From Pirellulales bacterium (lineage in GTDB: Bacteria; Planctomycetota; Planctomycetia; Pirellulales; JAEUIK01), in NCBI GenBank assembly GCA_019636335.1, contig JAHBXR010000024.1, forward strand, positions 31,701 to 95,700: DNA of 64,000 nt. Reading direction: 5' to 3'. The first letter of the stretch is position 1. Each line of letters opens with the position of its first letter. This document shows, piece by piece, positions 16,541-26,059 of the stretch. A model generated the notes under the pieces. That model did not search any database, was not told the DNA's origin, and worked only from the letters and a program-made list of their open reading frames with translations. A program made the translations under genes and the position numbers.

Positions 16541-18187
16541 TTATGGCCGCGGCGGCGCGGGAATTTCGTTCGACGGCGCGGGATTCAATTCGTAGAGTCG
16601 AGTGAGCCAAACCCCCTGGCAGCTCGTTTCGGCACGGACACGCGCCCCGCGGAGCAGCTTCTCGACCGCGGGCAGATCGGCCTGACGCCGGTAGACGAGC
16701 GCGTACCGGCTCGCGTTCGGCCCGGGAGTTCGAGTGGCGTCCCAGCCGACCAGGCTCCCGCCGGCGGCGACGAAGCCGGGCGAAGAGGCCTCGACCGAAG
16801 CGGCCTGAAACGGCGCCAGGTGGGGAGCGTAAAAGATCGGCGTGCCGGCGGACTCGGCGGCGGCCAGCTCGAGCATCTCTTCCGTCACCGAATCGCCCCA
16901 GTAGGTCGTCTCGAAACCCAGGCGACTTGCGCCAGGCAATCCGTCCACCAGCGCGTTGTAGTAGCTGAGTTGCACCGGATGATACATCGCCAAGCCCACG
17001 GCCTGCGCGGCCAACAGCAATGTCAGCGCACCACCCCGCACCGCGACGGGCCACAAGGCGAACCGCGAATGCTCGAAGAGCCACTGCGCGCCAACGCCCA
17101 CGGCCACGGACCAGAGCGGCACCGCCACCAGGAACAGACGGATACCGTCGTAGACGGGCGTTCCCGGCACGCTGAAAACACCCAGGATGAACAGGAATGC
17201 CGCGGCCACGAGCGATAGCAACGGATCGCGCCACCAGCGGCGTCCGCCTCCCCACAACCCGGCGAGCCCCAACAAAAGAAAACCCACCGGCAACGTCACG
17301 GCGAACATCAGCCACGGATAGTGCCAGGGGGCGTCGACGTCACGCCAGACTTGCCCCAGGTAGTAGACGTGCAAGGCCTGCCGCTGTGTCGAGGAGGAGA
17401 CGTAGGAGAAAATCCGCTCGACCGGCGCGTACCATAGCCAGGGCCAGAGCACGAAGAAGGTCACACCACCGACGGCTCCCCAGATCAGAATCGGCAGCCA
17501 GGCCCGACGGCGCAGGCGCCAGACGAGCCACGCGATGCCGATGGGGCCCAGCAGCAGCCCCTGGAACTTGGTCGCTAGCGCCAGCCCCCAGACGAAGCCC
17601 GCCAACACGATGTTCCGCGGCCGAGCCCCCGCCTCGACCGCTTTGGCCAAGGCAACGATCGCGGCGAACTGCGTCAGCGCGGTGATGGTATCGAGCGTGG
17701 CGAAGTGGGCATCGGCAAAGGCCCGGGGCGAAAGCGCCACGGCGACCGCCGCCACCGTGCCCCCCAGCTCGCCCGTCACCTGCAGCGAGGTCCAGCCCGC
17801 GAGAAACACCAGGCAGCCGAAGGCCAGCGCGGGAGCGAAACGGCCGGCGATCACGGCCACCGCAAACGGTTCATCGGGAACGTCGTCGAACAGATGGTGC
17901 GTCCATCCCAGCACCCAGCGCCCCAGCGGGGGATGGGGCGTCATCCAACCGTAGTTCTGCTCGACGTGCGCCGCGCGAAAAAAGTCGAGCCCCTGGAGTT
18001 GCAGAGCGCGCACGAGCGACTTGCCCGCCTGGACGTCGTAGAACTCGTCGCAGGTGATACCGGGGTCGCCGAGCGTCAGCAGCACCCCTAGCGTGGCCAC
18101 CAGCGCCACGACCAGCGGACCCAACCAGCGGGGTCGCCACCTGGTGTGGACGGTAGATGAGGGCCTGCGAGCGTCAACTGCGGTCAT
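16541..18187 (-). CDS. multi-pass membrane glycosyltransferase, PMT/ArnT-like (GT-C fold)
   Basis: A 548 aa inner-membrane protein with about ten hydrophobic segments. The first helix (LGPLVVALVATLGVLLTL) is followed by a periplasmic loop with the acidic catalytic-type motif DPGITCDEFYD (residues ~41-51), and then HPPLGRW, a block seen in protein O-mannosyltransferases and ArnT-type enzymes. The helical core contains WGLALATKFQGLLLGPIGI. The soluble C-terminal part (from ~residue 400) lies outside. It probably transfers a sugar from a polyprenyl phosphate donor, consistent with a polyprenyl synthase nearby, but donor and acceptor are inference. Confidence 0.75.
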   Translation of the reverse strand: MTAVDARRPSSTVHTRWRPRWLGPLVVALVATLGVLLTLGDPGITCDEFYDVQAGKSLVRALQLQGLDFFRAAHVEQNYGWMTPHPPLGRWVLGWTHHLFDDVPDEPFAVAVIAGRFAPALAFGCLVFLAGWTSLQVTGELGGTVAAVAVALSPRAFADAHFATLDTITALTQFAAIVALAKAVEAGARPRNIVLAGFVWGLALATKFQGLLLGPIGIAWLVWRLRRRAWLPILIWGAVGGVTFFVLWPWLWYAPVERIFSYVSSSTQRQALHVYYLGQVWRDVDAPWHYPWLMFAVTLPVGFLLLGLAGLWGGGRRWWRDPLLSLVAAAFLFILGVFSVPGTPVYDGIRLFLVAVPLWSVAVGVGAQWLFEHSRFALWPVAVRGGALTLLLAAQAVGLAMYHPVQLSYYNALVDGLPGASRLGFETTYWGDSVTEEMLELAAAESAGTPIFYAPHLAPFQAASVEASSPGFVAAGGSLVGWDATRTPGPNASRYALVYRRQADLPAVEKLLRGARVRAETSCQGVWLTRLYELNPAPSNEIPAPPRP

Positions 18188-18386
18188 CGAAACACGCGCC
18201 GTGCTGGAACGAGCGGGCAGCCGAGTCGCCGGCCCCCGAATCTAGCATCGTAACCAGGACGCCTGCCGCCGGGCAGTCGGCCCCCCGCGCAAGGACGCCC
18301 CACGTTTGGAGCAACCTTTGGCACTGACGCGGTCGATTCGGCCAGGTCGCCGGCCACGTCTCGCACTCGCGTGCTCGCACAAAATG

Positions 18387-18421
18387 AAAAAAGCCGCCGC
18401 GGGGGTCAGCCGCGACGGCTT
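18387..18421 (-). terminator. Rho-independent terminator of the HTH/receiver gene
   Basis: On the minus strand a 12-bp stem with one G-U pair (AAGCCGTCGCGG against CCGCGGCGGCTT), a 7-base loop and a run of six T follow the HTH/receiver stop by about 60 bases. This is the clearest intrinsic terminator in the window. Confidence 0.85.
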
Positions 18422-18480
18422 GGATATTCGATCGGCGAGTTGGGGAGCTGCAAGGAGAGTCTTGCGGGCGCACGTTCCGC

Positions 18481-19053
18481 TTAGACGAGCTCTTTGCGGG
18501 CACCGATCAGCGTTCGGAGACGCTCGGCCAACAAGGCGGCGTCGAACGGCTTCTTGAAAGTCTCGTTGATGCTCGAGCGATCGAAGCTGTGCGTCTCGCC
18601 GTCGTCCGGCAGCAGAGCGATCAAGATCGTCTCGGCATACTCGTTGTTGCGACGCAGGTTCTGGCAGATCTGCAACGACTCGGTGCGGCCGATCGAGAAG
18701 TCGACGATGATGCAATCCGGGTGCAGGCTCTCGGCCTGGATGCCGGCTTCGAAGCCGCTGGCGGCAGTCGCGACCTTGAACGAACGCTCGGCGGGGAGCG
18801 CACGCTTCAGGTTTTCGATCAGGACCTGGTCCTGCGCCACGATCAGCACCTTGGCCATTGCCTCGTCTTCGAGGTCGCCCAAGGGCATGCCGTGCTCTTT
18901 GAGGAAGCGAATCAAATACTCACGCGGAATCCGGCGGTCTTGTGAACCGGGGATGCGGTAACCCTTCAAGCGACCCGAGTCAAACCATTTGCTGACCGTG
19001 CGCGGGGCCACCTTACAGATCTTAGCGACCTGACCAGTAGTGAAAACCTTCAT
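18481..19053 (-). CDS. excisionase/MerR-type HTH fused to a degenerate response-regulator receiver
   Basis: A 190 aa DNA-binding regulator. Residues 1-55 form an excisionase-type winged helix (TTGQVAKICKVAPRTVSKWF followed by the GYRIPGSQDRRIPREYL wing). Residues ~66-185 form a receiver: the phosphoacceptor-type Asp is D118 (CIIVDFS) and the conserved Lys is in FKKPFD (167-168). The usual acidic pair is reduced to one Asp (IVAQD, 75) and the Thr/Ser switch position is Ala (LIALLPDD), so phosphorylation may be lost or atypical. The ATG at 19053 has a GGAGAG site 7 bases upstream. The DNA-binding domain comes first, the reverse of ordinary response regulators. Closely similar proteins are, to my knowledge, common in planctomycetes. 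Confidence 0.82.
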   Translation of the reverse strand: MKVFTTGQVAKICKVAPRTVSKWFDSGRLKGYRIPGSQDRRIPREYLIRFLKEHGMPLGDLEDEAMAKVLIVAQDQVLIENLKRALPAERSFKVATAASGFEAGIQAESLHPDCIIVDFSIGRTESLQICQNLRRNNEYAETILIALLPDDGETHSFDRSSINETFKKPFDAALLAERLRTLIGARKELV

Positions 19054-19964
19054 TGCAGGCTCTCCAAATAACGTGCGCTTGATTTCTGGAATGCGTCCCG
19101 CGCTTTTGCCGCGGAACCAGCTCATCCCTTGCTTGCGGGTTTGGTGGCCGTGTCTCGCTCCTTCATCGCCGGCTGGGGTTCAGCCGGCCGGCCGCAAGCA
19201 TCTGGGCCGGGACAAGCTCTTCTTGCTCTCTGTTCTTTCTGCGGTGGCTCTGGCTCAGCTCCCTCTGGACCGCGCCGTACTGCTAGCATCGGCAAGCAGG
19301 TTATGCGGAAGTCAGCGAAAATCCGTAAAATAGAGAGACTGCGTTTTGAGCCTCTCTCGATCCGGATCGTTCCTGAAGTGCGGCACAACCGCTCGACGAC
19401 GAGCGGTGGACGCAGGGGTAGAACGCCGCTCCTAAAGCCTCATCGGCAAAAGGATGGCCAAGGCATGACCGTTTGGGCAGGTTCCCCCCTGCAACCTGCC
19501 CGAGTGCTCGCGATCTGGCGAACCAGACGCGTCACGAAGGCAGGTCTTCCGTCAGTTAGTTTCGAGTCTTCGTGGGGCAACTCTTTAGAAAGATTCGCGT
19601 GTCGTAGGGGCGAGTCCGATCAAGTGACCCCTAACGGCCGTGGCAAAGTTGACGCTGGCGAGGAATCTGCGCGTCAAAGCCTTGGCGGCCTTCGGGTTGA
19701 CGAGGGCACCCAGCGAGACTTTGACGGCCGTAGCGTTCGCGACCGTGGCCGCAAAATCTTCCAAGTTCGCCACGCTTGCGACGAAATGGAACGGTGAAAT
19801 CGAACGATGGAGTCGTGCCGCGGGCACGGAATGTGCGCCCTAAAGGGATTAACGGGGAACCCGTCGGCGACTTGTCGCCCGTCGCGCGCACGGATCACGC
19901 CACGAAAAAGATGTCGCCGCGCCGAATAAAAATCTTCGCCGCGACTCGGTAGCAGCGTTCGCGG
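19054..19964. other. 911-base gene-poor region between smc and the HTH/receiver gene
   Basis: The longest stretch without a convincing gene. Open frames exist on both strands (for example 80 codons, minus strand, 19585-19827, Ala/Val-rich), but none has a clear ribosome site together with a recognisable domain. No rRNA, tRNA, tmRNA, SRP RNA or RNase P RNA signature was found by eye. It should hold the promoter of the HTH/receiver gene. Confidence 0.5.
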
Positions 19965-19965
19965 C
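19927..19965 (-). terminator. probable Rho-independent terminator of smc
   Basis: On the minus strand GCCGCGA, overlapping the smc stop codon, pairs with TCGCGGC across a 14-base loop, and GAAGATTTTT follows. The 7-bp GC stem plus five T fits an intrinsic terminator, although the loop is long. Confidence 0.55.
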
Positions 19966-22900
19966 TAGGCCGCTTGCGTCTCGTCGTGGTCGGCGGGGGG
20001 GGAATCTTCCGCACTGGCACCACGCGGTCGGAAACGAATCTCGCCGTTGTCGCTGACATCTTCGAACCGGACCGAAACCCGTTTCGAGACTCCCGTCTCC
20101 TGCATCGTCACGCCGTAAAGCGTGGTGGCACAGGTCATCGTCTTCTTCGAGTGGGTAACGATGATGAACTGGGTCCAGGCCAGGAACTCTTTCAATACGC
20201 CGATGAATCGCTCGATGTTCGCTTCGTCGAGCGCGGCGTCGACTTCGTCCAGCACGCAGAAGGGACTGGGCCGACTGCGGAAGATGGCCAAGAGCAGCGC
20301 GACGCAGGTCATCGTCTTTTCGCCACCGCTCAGCAGCGAGATGCTGCGCGGCTCCTTGCCCGGCGGCCGCGCGACGATCTCCACCCCGCTATCGAGGATG
20401 TCGACGTCCTGCTCGAGCACGATGTCGGCATGCCCCCCCCCGAACAGCTTGCGGAACAACACCTGGAAGTGTCCGCGGACGGTTTCCAGGGTGGTGGCAA
20501 ACAGCTTGCGGCTGTCGGCGTTGATTTTGACGATGATCTGTTCGAGCGACGCCTTGGCCGAGGCGAGATCGTCGTACTGCGACTTGAGGTTCGTGAAACG
20601 GGTCTCGAGCTCGGTCACTTCGTCGAGCGCCTCGAGATTCACGCTGCCGATGTTCTGCAGCTTGCGGCGCAGCTCGGCGATCTCTTGATCGATCTGCGCC
20701 CGTTCCCGCTGCTCTTCCTCGGAGGGGGTGTGCTGCAACTCGGCCAGCTCGATGCCGTAGTCGTCGCGCAGCCGCGAGGCCAGCGTATCGCGCTGCATGC
20801 GCAGCTCGTTGGCGGCGAGATCCTCGGCGTGCAGCTTGTCTTGCACGACGCGGGCCTGCGCACGCTGTTCCTGCGCCACCTGAGTGTGCTGCGTGCGTTC
20901 GTCGCGCAACTGCTCGCGGCGGGCTATCAGCAGCACGATTTCGCCCCCCCAGCGTTCCTTCTGCAGGTAGAGCTCGGCCACGTGCGATTCGGTCCGCAGG
21001 ATCGACTGCTGGGCCTGCGCCGCACGCGCGCCGCAGTCGGCAAGCTGCGCCCGATTCTCTTCCAGCGAACGCTGTCGCTCCAGTTGATCCTGGCGATAGC
21101 GCTCCATCTGCACGCGCAGGCTGGCGAGCCGCTCTTCGCTCTTGGCCAACTGCACCTTGACCGAGGTGGCTTCCCGGCTGCGAGCGAGGCGATCCTCGTC
21201 CAGCTCGTCGATCTCGCGCGAGGCCTCGGCGATCAATACCTCGAGCTCGGACAACAACTGCTCGTTGGCGATCAGCTCGCGGCTGCCGCGTTCGTAGGCC
21301 TGCGTGCTGCTGGAGAGTAGCGTTTCTGCGTCGGCTAGCTCCTGGGCCAACTGGGTAGCTTGCTCATCGTGCCGGGCAAGTTGCGCCTCGGCCGCCTGGC
21401 TGGCAACTCGGCCCTCGGACAGCTTGTCGAGCGCCTCCTGGTGGGCCGTGATCAGGCTCGTCGAACGTTGTTCCCACTCGGTCACCTCCGACTCGAGCAG
21501 GTTCACGCCGATCGACAGCTCGCCGATGTGTACCTCGGCGTCGGCAATCTGCTGCCGCAGGGCGCGCAGCTCGCTGCGCCGCGAGATGATGCCGGTCCCC
21601 CCCTGACTGCGGCCGACGAGCAGGCGACCATCGGTCGTCGCGACCTCGCCCGCCCGCGTCACGAAGGTCACGTTTCGTCCCGGCGCCTCGCCGGCGAGTT
21701 CCAGCGCGATGGCGAGCGATTCGACGAACCACGTCTCGCCGAGCAACTGCTGGGCCAGGGTGGCGAAATCGGGAGCGGCTTCGACCAGGCGATCGGCCCG
21801 CCCCAAGACGCCGGAACGCCCGGTGAAGTCGAGATCCGACGACGTCGCGCGATCCCCCGAGTCGTCCAAACGCAAGACACCGACGGGACCAGCCAGTTGC
21901 CGAGACCAATTCGCCAGTTCGGCCAACCAGGCAGGGTCGTTGGACGCGATGAAGTATTGTGCCACTGCTCCGAGCGCGGCATCGACGAGCGGCGCCATTT
22001 CGACCCCTGCCTGCAGGCGGTCGGCGACGAGCCCGCGCGTCTGCTTCCAGAAGCTCTCGGCGTCGCCATGCACCTGATCGAGCACCTGCTTCACGCCGGC
22101 GCCGAGCCCTTCCTGTCGCAACTCGAGTTCTTCGAGGAGCGTGGCACGCTCGTGGGCAGCCGTGCGGCGCTGTTGCGCCTGGTGCAACTCGCCGATACGG
22201 GCGCCGAGCTTGGCGCGGCGTTCGGCCAATCCCGCTTGAGCCTGCACGAGCTCGCGCTGGCGTGCGTGGACCGCCTCGCTGGCAGCTTGCTGCTGCCCGC
22301 GCGCCGCGTCGACCGCTTGCGACAAGGCGGCTCGTTCGGTCGAGAGGGCCGCTTGGCGCTGAGTCAGGCGTTCGCTGGCCACCTGAGCGCTCGTGGCCTG
22401 CGATTCGTGCGATTTGATCTCGCTCGTCCAGCGGGCGGCCGATCGCATGGCATCCATGTGCGACCCGCGGCGGATCTCGTTTCGCGAGCGCAACTCCTGC
22501 AGCTGCGCCGTCAATTGCGCCACGAGCCGCTCGTCGTCGGCCACGCGACGTCGGATCGCCTGATGCTCGGCATCAGCTTCGGCGAACTGCTGCGAGGCGT
22601 CGACGAGCTGATTCTCGACATCCCCCGCGCGTACGCTCATGGTGGCCACGTGGCGGCGCAGCCGCTCGGCCTGCGCTTCCAGGTCGCCCAGACGACCACG
22701 TTCGTGATCGATGGTCGATTCGCTCGTGGCGATGCGCTCGCGGCATACGGCCAACTGTGCTTCGGCCGCGCGAATCGCTTCGCCGATTGCGCTGATCTCG
22801 ACGTCGTGGCTCAAAGACTGTGCTTCGAGCGTTTCCGCACTCGCGTCGAGGAGGGTCGCTTCTTCGGTCAACGTCCGCACGGTCGAGAGCCGCGCGTCGA

Positions 22901-23618
22901 GTTCCTCGCCCAGGCGGCGCCAGTCGGCCAGGCCGATCTGCGTCCGGAGCGACTGCAGCCGATCGTTGTAGTCTTTGTAGCGGCGGGCCTTCACCGCCTG
23001 ATTGCGCACGCCGCGTAAACGGTTCTCGACCTCGGCGACGATATCGGCCAGCCGCAAGAGATTCTGCTCGACGCGTTCCAGACGCCGCATCGATTCGATC
23101 TTCTTGGCCTTGAAGCGACTGACGCCGGCCGCTTCCTCGAAGATCGCGCGGCGGTCGCGCGGCGAGGACTGCAGCATCACGTCGACTTTGCCCTGCTCGA
23201 TGACGCTGTACGCCTCGGTGGCCACGCCGGTGCCGGAAAACAGGTCGCGGATGTCGCGCAGCCGGCAAGGCTGGCGATTGATGAGATACTCCCCCTCGCC
23301 GTTGCGATAGACACGTCGCGTGACGTGGACCTCGGGCGTGTCGATCGGCAGCAGCCGATCGGCGTTGTTGAAGGTGAGCGTGGTCTCGGCGCAGTTCAGC
23401 GGCGGCCGGCTCCCCGAGCCATTGAAGATGACGTCCGCCATCTCCTTGCCGCGCAGGCTCTTGACGCTCTGTTCGCCCAGCACCCACTTGATGGCGTCGA
23501 CGACGTTCGATTTACCCGACCCGTTCGGGCCCACGATCGTGGTAATGCCCGAGGGAAACTCGAAACGCGTTTTATCGGCGAAGCTTTTGAAGCCGACGAG
23601 TTCGAGGGCCTTCAGCAT
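19965..23618 (-). CDS. smc: chromosome segregation ATPase SMC
   Basis: A 1217 aa bacterial condensin subunit that folds and separates the chromosome. Walker A is GPNGSGKSN in the first 45 residues and is followed by the standard VVDAIKWVLGEQSVKSLRG block. The ABC signature LLSGGEKTMTCVALLLAIF and Walker B FCVLDEVDAALDEAN are near the C-terminus. Two long coiled coils (about residues 165-500 and 660-1020) flank a hinge around residues 505-660. Length and order are canonical. The C-terminal tail after the head (GASAEDSPPADHDETQAA) is a short acidic extension. scpA and scpB are not in the window. It is followed by a likely terminator. Confidence 0.96.
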   Translation of the reverse strand: MLKALELVGFKSFADKTRFEFPSGITTIVGPNGSGKSNVVDAIKWVLGEQSVKSLRGKEMADVIFNGSGSRPPLNCAETTLTFNNADRLLPIDTPEVHVTRRVYRNGEGEYLINRQPCRLRDIRDLFSGTGVATEAYSVIEQGKVDVMLQSSPRDRRAIFEEAAGVSRFKAKKIESMRRLERVEQNLLRLADIVAEVENRLRGVRNQAVKARRYKDYNDRLQSLRTQIGLADWRRLGEELDARLSTVRTLTEEATLLDASAETLEAQSLSHDVEISAIGEAIRAAEAQLAVCRERIATSESTIDHERGRLGDLEAQAERLRRHVATMSVRAGDVENQLVDASQQFAEADAEHQAIRRRVADDERLVAQLTAQLQELRSRNEIRRGSHMDAMRSAARWTSEIKSHESQATSAQVASERLTQRQAALSTERAALSQAVDAARGQQQAASEAVHARQRELVQAQAGLAERRAKLGARIGELHQAQQRRTAAHERATLLEELELRQEGLGAGVKQVLDQVHGDAESFWKQTRGLVADRLQAGVEMAPLVDAALGAVAQYFIASNDPAWLAELANWSRQLAGPVGVLRLDDSGDRATSSDLDFTGRSGVLGRADRLVEAAPDFATLAQQLLGETWFVESLAIALELAGEAPGRNVTFVTRAGEVATTDGRLLVGRSQGGTGIISRRSELRALRQQIADAEVHIGELSIGVNLLESEVTEWEQRSTSLITAHQEALDKLSEGRVASQAAEAQLARHDEQATQLAQELADAETLLSSSTQAYERGSRELIANEQLLSELEVLIAEASREIDELDEDRLARSREATSVKVQLAKSEERLASLRVQMERYRQDQLERQRSLEENRAQLADCGARAAQAQQSILRTESHVAELYLQKERWGGEIVLLIARREQLRDERTQHTQVAQEQRAQARVVQDKLHAEDLAANELRMQRDTLASRLRDDYGIELAELQHTPSEEEQRERAQIDQEIAELRRKLQNIGSVNLEALDEVTELETRFTNLKSQYDDLASAKASLEQIIVKINADSRKLFATTLETVRGHFQVLFRKLFGGGHADIVLEQDVDILDSGVEIVARPPGKEPRSISLLSGGEKTMTCVALLLAIFRSRPSPFCVLDEVDAALDEANIERFIGVLKEFLAWTQFIIVTHSKKTMTCATTLYGVTMQETGVSKRVSVRFEDVSDNGEIRFRPRGASAEDSPPADHDETQAA

Positions 23619-23684
23619 GGGAGCGCTCGGAGGGCCGAGGCGGAAAAGGCAAAAGGCACGGCCTCGCCGTGCTCGGTGGGACTC

Positions 23685-25550
23685 TTATAGCTTACCAAAC
23701 CAACGCCGCTTTTCCGCGGTTTTCTTCGATTTGGCGTCCGCTCCCTGGCTCGATTCCGTCTTCTTGCGCTTCTTACGATCGGGCTTTTCCTTGGGCTGGG
23801 CGAACAGGTCGGGCACGGGGCCGTCGGCCACGAACGAGGCCTGCTTGACCCCTTCACCCTCGTGGGCGCCCCCCGCGGCGTGGGCCACGTCTCCGTCGAC
23901 CGACTCGCCGTCGCCGGAGTCGGCCAGGGCCTCGTCCTCGTAAACTCGGTCGTACGTCCGGCCGGCCTGCGGCACGGCATCGACCGCAAAACGGCTGGTG
24001 AGGGACCGCGCAGCGACCGCTTTTTGCAGACAGTCGACCACGTCGGGATAGGTGCCACCCAACTCCACGATGGCCCGAATGATGTCGTCGACCCGGTTCG
24101 TGACGACCCGCTTCTGGTCGTCCTTGCCGATGGCAAACCGGCTGACGACCACGTCGCCGTCGTCCTTGCAGATGACCATGATCTGCTTGCCCGCCTCGAG
24201 CACGAAGGGGGTTTGTAGGCGTTGGTCCGCGCCGAAGACCACCACTTCGGGACGGTAGCTGCGGGTCACGTGGATCAGCGGCGGTCCGGACGTATCGAGC
24301 ACGTGGTAGCTGAACTGTCCGCCGAGATATTCGCCGCTGACCAGCGAGTCTTGCGAATTCATGGCCCACAGCGAGCGGAACGCACCGTAGCGGGTTTCGG
24401 CACTCGACACATCGAGCAGGCCGCGGAGCCCTTCGTACGCGGCCAGGTCATCCATGGCACTGAGCGCGGTCAAGGCGAACACGCGGAACGCCGATTCATT
24501 CTTGGCGGCGGCCACCAGGGGCTCGACCGCGCGCTTGTCGTCGAGATAGGCGAGTGCCTCGGCCGCATAGAAGCGGACCTCGAGGTCCTTCGACTCGATG
24601 CCTTTGGCCAATACGTCGATGCCGCGCTTGCCCAGGGCCTCGAGCCGCAGGGCGGCCGTCGAGGCCGTCACCGGGTCGAGCATTTGCCGCTCGAGCAGGG
24701 CCAGACGCGCCATCTGCTGCGTGGGCGTCTCGCGCAGCGGCACCGAGCGCAACACCTGCAGGTACCGCGGAATGTTGTCCTTGTAGCGCGGATGAACGAC
24801 GATCTCGATGTAGTCGTCGGTCTTGGGCGTGGCGACCCCTTCCTTCACCCCCTGATTGAAGGTGTGGAAACGCTGATTGATGGCGGTGCCGATGAGCGAA
24901 CTGTTCGACACCGATTGCTTGCCCGGCTTGAGTACCAGACCGAGCGGGCGAGGCTTGAGCGCGACGCCCCCTCCCAGGATACGGCCGCGATTCTGCATAA
25001 CGTTGTCCGAGTCTTTTCCCGCGGTCGCCGGCGCCTCGACCAGCACCGCTCCTTGCGCCAAGGCCAATACATGGCCGTCGTGCAGGCGGCTGCCGATCAT
25101 GGCCATTTCCTTGAGCCGCGTCTCCATCAGCCAACCGCCAGCCAGACTCGTCGTCTCGCTGCGCGAGGGAATGCGAACTTCGAGGTCGAACTTGTCGCCC
25201 GGCTGAATGCCCGGCCGCAGATAACCGCGCACCAAGACCAGCGAGGTATCGGGCGAGGCAAGCACCTGGTTCGGCTGAGCGACCCCCCGGGCCTGCATAT
25301 CGGCCAGCAAGGCGGCACGTTCAGGCGAGGGGGCCGGATCGCTCCCCGTCCCGTCGAGTCCCGTCACCAGGCCAATCGCATCGATCTCGACCGTGTGCAA
25401 TCCATAGGTGGCGGCCAACTCGCCGACGAGCTTCACCTTCGATGCGGCCTCCATCTCTTCCGCTTCGGGGCTCTGCGAACGCACCGCAGGCGCAGCACAA
25501 CCCGCGACGAACAGGCAGGCGCAAACGGCGATCGACGACCAGCGCGTCAT
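23685..25550 (-). CDS. lipoprotein with FlgI (flagellar P-ring)-like domain and HEAT repeats
   Basis: A 621 aa predicted lipoprotein with a lipobox VAGC (C18 after a hydrophobic signal). Residues ~45-260 resemble the flagellar P-ring protein FlgI: the IGLVTGLDGTGSDPAPS block, then VLVRGYLRPGIQPGDKFDLE and TSLAGGWLMETRLK. HEAT-like repeats follow at ~310-420 (FYAAEALAYLDDKRAVEPL). A beta-rich domain and a Lys/Arg-rich tail end the protein. No flagellar gene is nearby and FlgI itself is not a lipoprotein, so this is probably a surface or periplasmic ring/scaffold component with another role. The start at 25550 is chosen because it creates the signal peptide. Confidence 0.72.
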   Translation of the reverse strand: MTRWSSIAVCACLFVAGCAAPAVRSQSPEAEEMEAASKVKLVGELAATYGLHTVEIDAIGLVTGLDGTGSDPAPSPERAALLADMQARGVAQPNQVLASPDTSLVLVRGYLRPGIQPGDKFDLEVRIPSRSETTSLAGGWLMETRLKEMAMIGSRLHDGHVLALAQGAVLVEAPATAGKDSDNVMQNRGRILGGGVALKPRPLGLVLKPGKQSVSNSSLIGTAINQRFHTFNQGVKEGVATPKTDDYIEIVVHPRYKDNIPRYLQVLRSVPLRETPTQQMARLALLERQMLDPVTASTAALRLEALGKRGIDVLAKGIESKDLEVRFYAAEALAYLDDKRAVEPLVAAAKNESAFRVFALTALSAMDDLAAYEGLRGLLDVSSAETRYGAFRSLWAMNSQDSLVSGEYLGGQFSYHVLDTSGPPLIHVTRSYRPEVVVFGADQRLQTPFVLEAGKQIMVICKDDGDVVVSRFAIGKDDQKRVVTNRVDDIIRAIVELGGTYPDVVDCLQKAVAARSLTSRFAVDAVPQAGRTYDRVYEDEALADSGDGESVDGDVAHAAGGAHEGEGVKQASFVADGPVPDLFAQPKEKPDRKKRKKTESSQGADAKSKKTAEKRRWFGKL

Positions 25551-25729
25551 GCCGAGGTGTGCTCCATCCTTGGATCGAACCTTCGCGCGGGACAGACCGT
25601 TGCAACGTGCCTCCCGGCGAAGCATCCTACTTCGCGAGATCCCACGCGCTCTGTTCCAGCGGATAAGACGAGGGCGGGAAGATAATCGGCCCGGTAGCGC
25701 GGGTCAAGACAAGTTCGGCGAGCGCAACC

Positions 25730-26059
25730 TCAAGGCGGATCGTATCCACCGGGATGAAACGGATGGCAACGACAGATCCTTAAAATGCCACGGAAGCCAC
25801 CCCGCAGCGCGCCGTACTTGCGCACGGCCTCGATAAAGTAGGCGCTGCAGGTGGGCTGGAAACGGCAGTTCGCCCCCAACAATGGGCTCAGGGCGACTTG
25901 ATAACATCGCACCAGCGCTATCAGCATCAGCGCTGGCAATTGCACGACGAATCTGGCGGTTTGCCCCGACCAGGAGGATCCCCCCTCTAATTTTTTTCGA
26001 GCCGCGCCGCCGCGTTCTTCGCCAGCCGCAGCAGACTCTTGGTCAGATCGGCCAGACAT
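25730..26059 (-). CDS. yidD: membrane protein insertion efficiency factor YidD
   Basis: Small protein that assists membrane-protein insertion near YidC. The core LIALVRCYQVALSPLLGANC, then RFQPTCSAYFIEAVRKYG and the CRCHPFHPGGYDPP tail are diagnostic, with the three conserved cysteines present. The frame opens at 26059 and overlaps rnpA by 73 bases. YidD is usually 70-90 aa, so a GTG at 25945 or the ATG at 25927 may be the real start; a weak GGGAAG site precedes the 26059 ATG. The rnpA-yidD order is classic. Confidence 0.88.
   Translation of the reverse strand: MSGRSDQESAAAGEERGGAARKKLEGGSSWSGQTARFVVQLPALMLIALVRCYQVALSPLLGANCRFQPTCSAYFIEAVRKYGALRGGFRGILRICRCHPFHPGGYDPP

Noticed and set aside
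19129..19797. 222-codon plus-strand frame in the gap before smc
   Set aside because: No ribosome site, Arg/Gly-rich translation and no motif; treated as non-coding.
23685..25550. A flagellar basal-body locus
   Set aside because: Only a FlgI-like domain is present, with lipobox and HEAT repeats; no hook, rod, motor or export gene is nearby.
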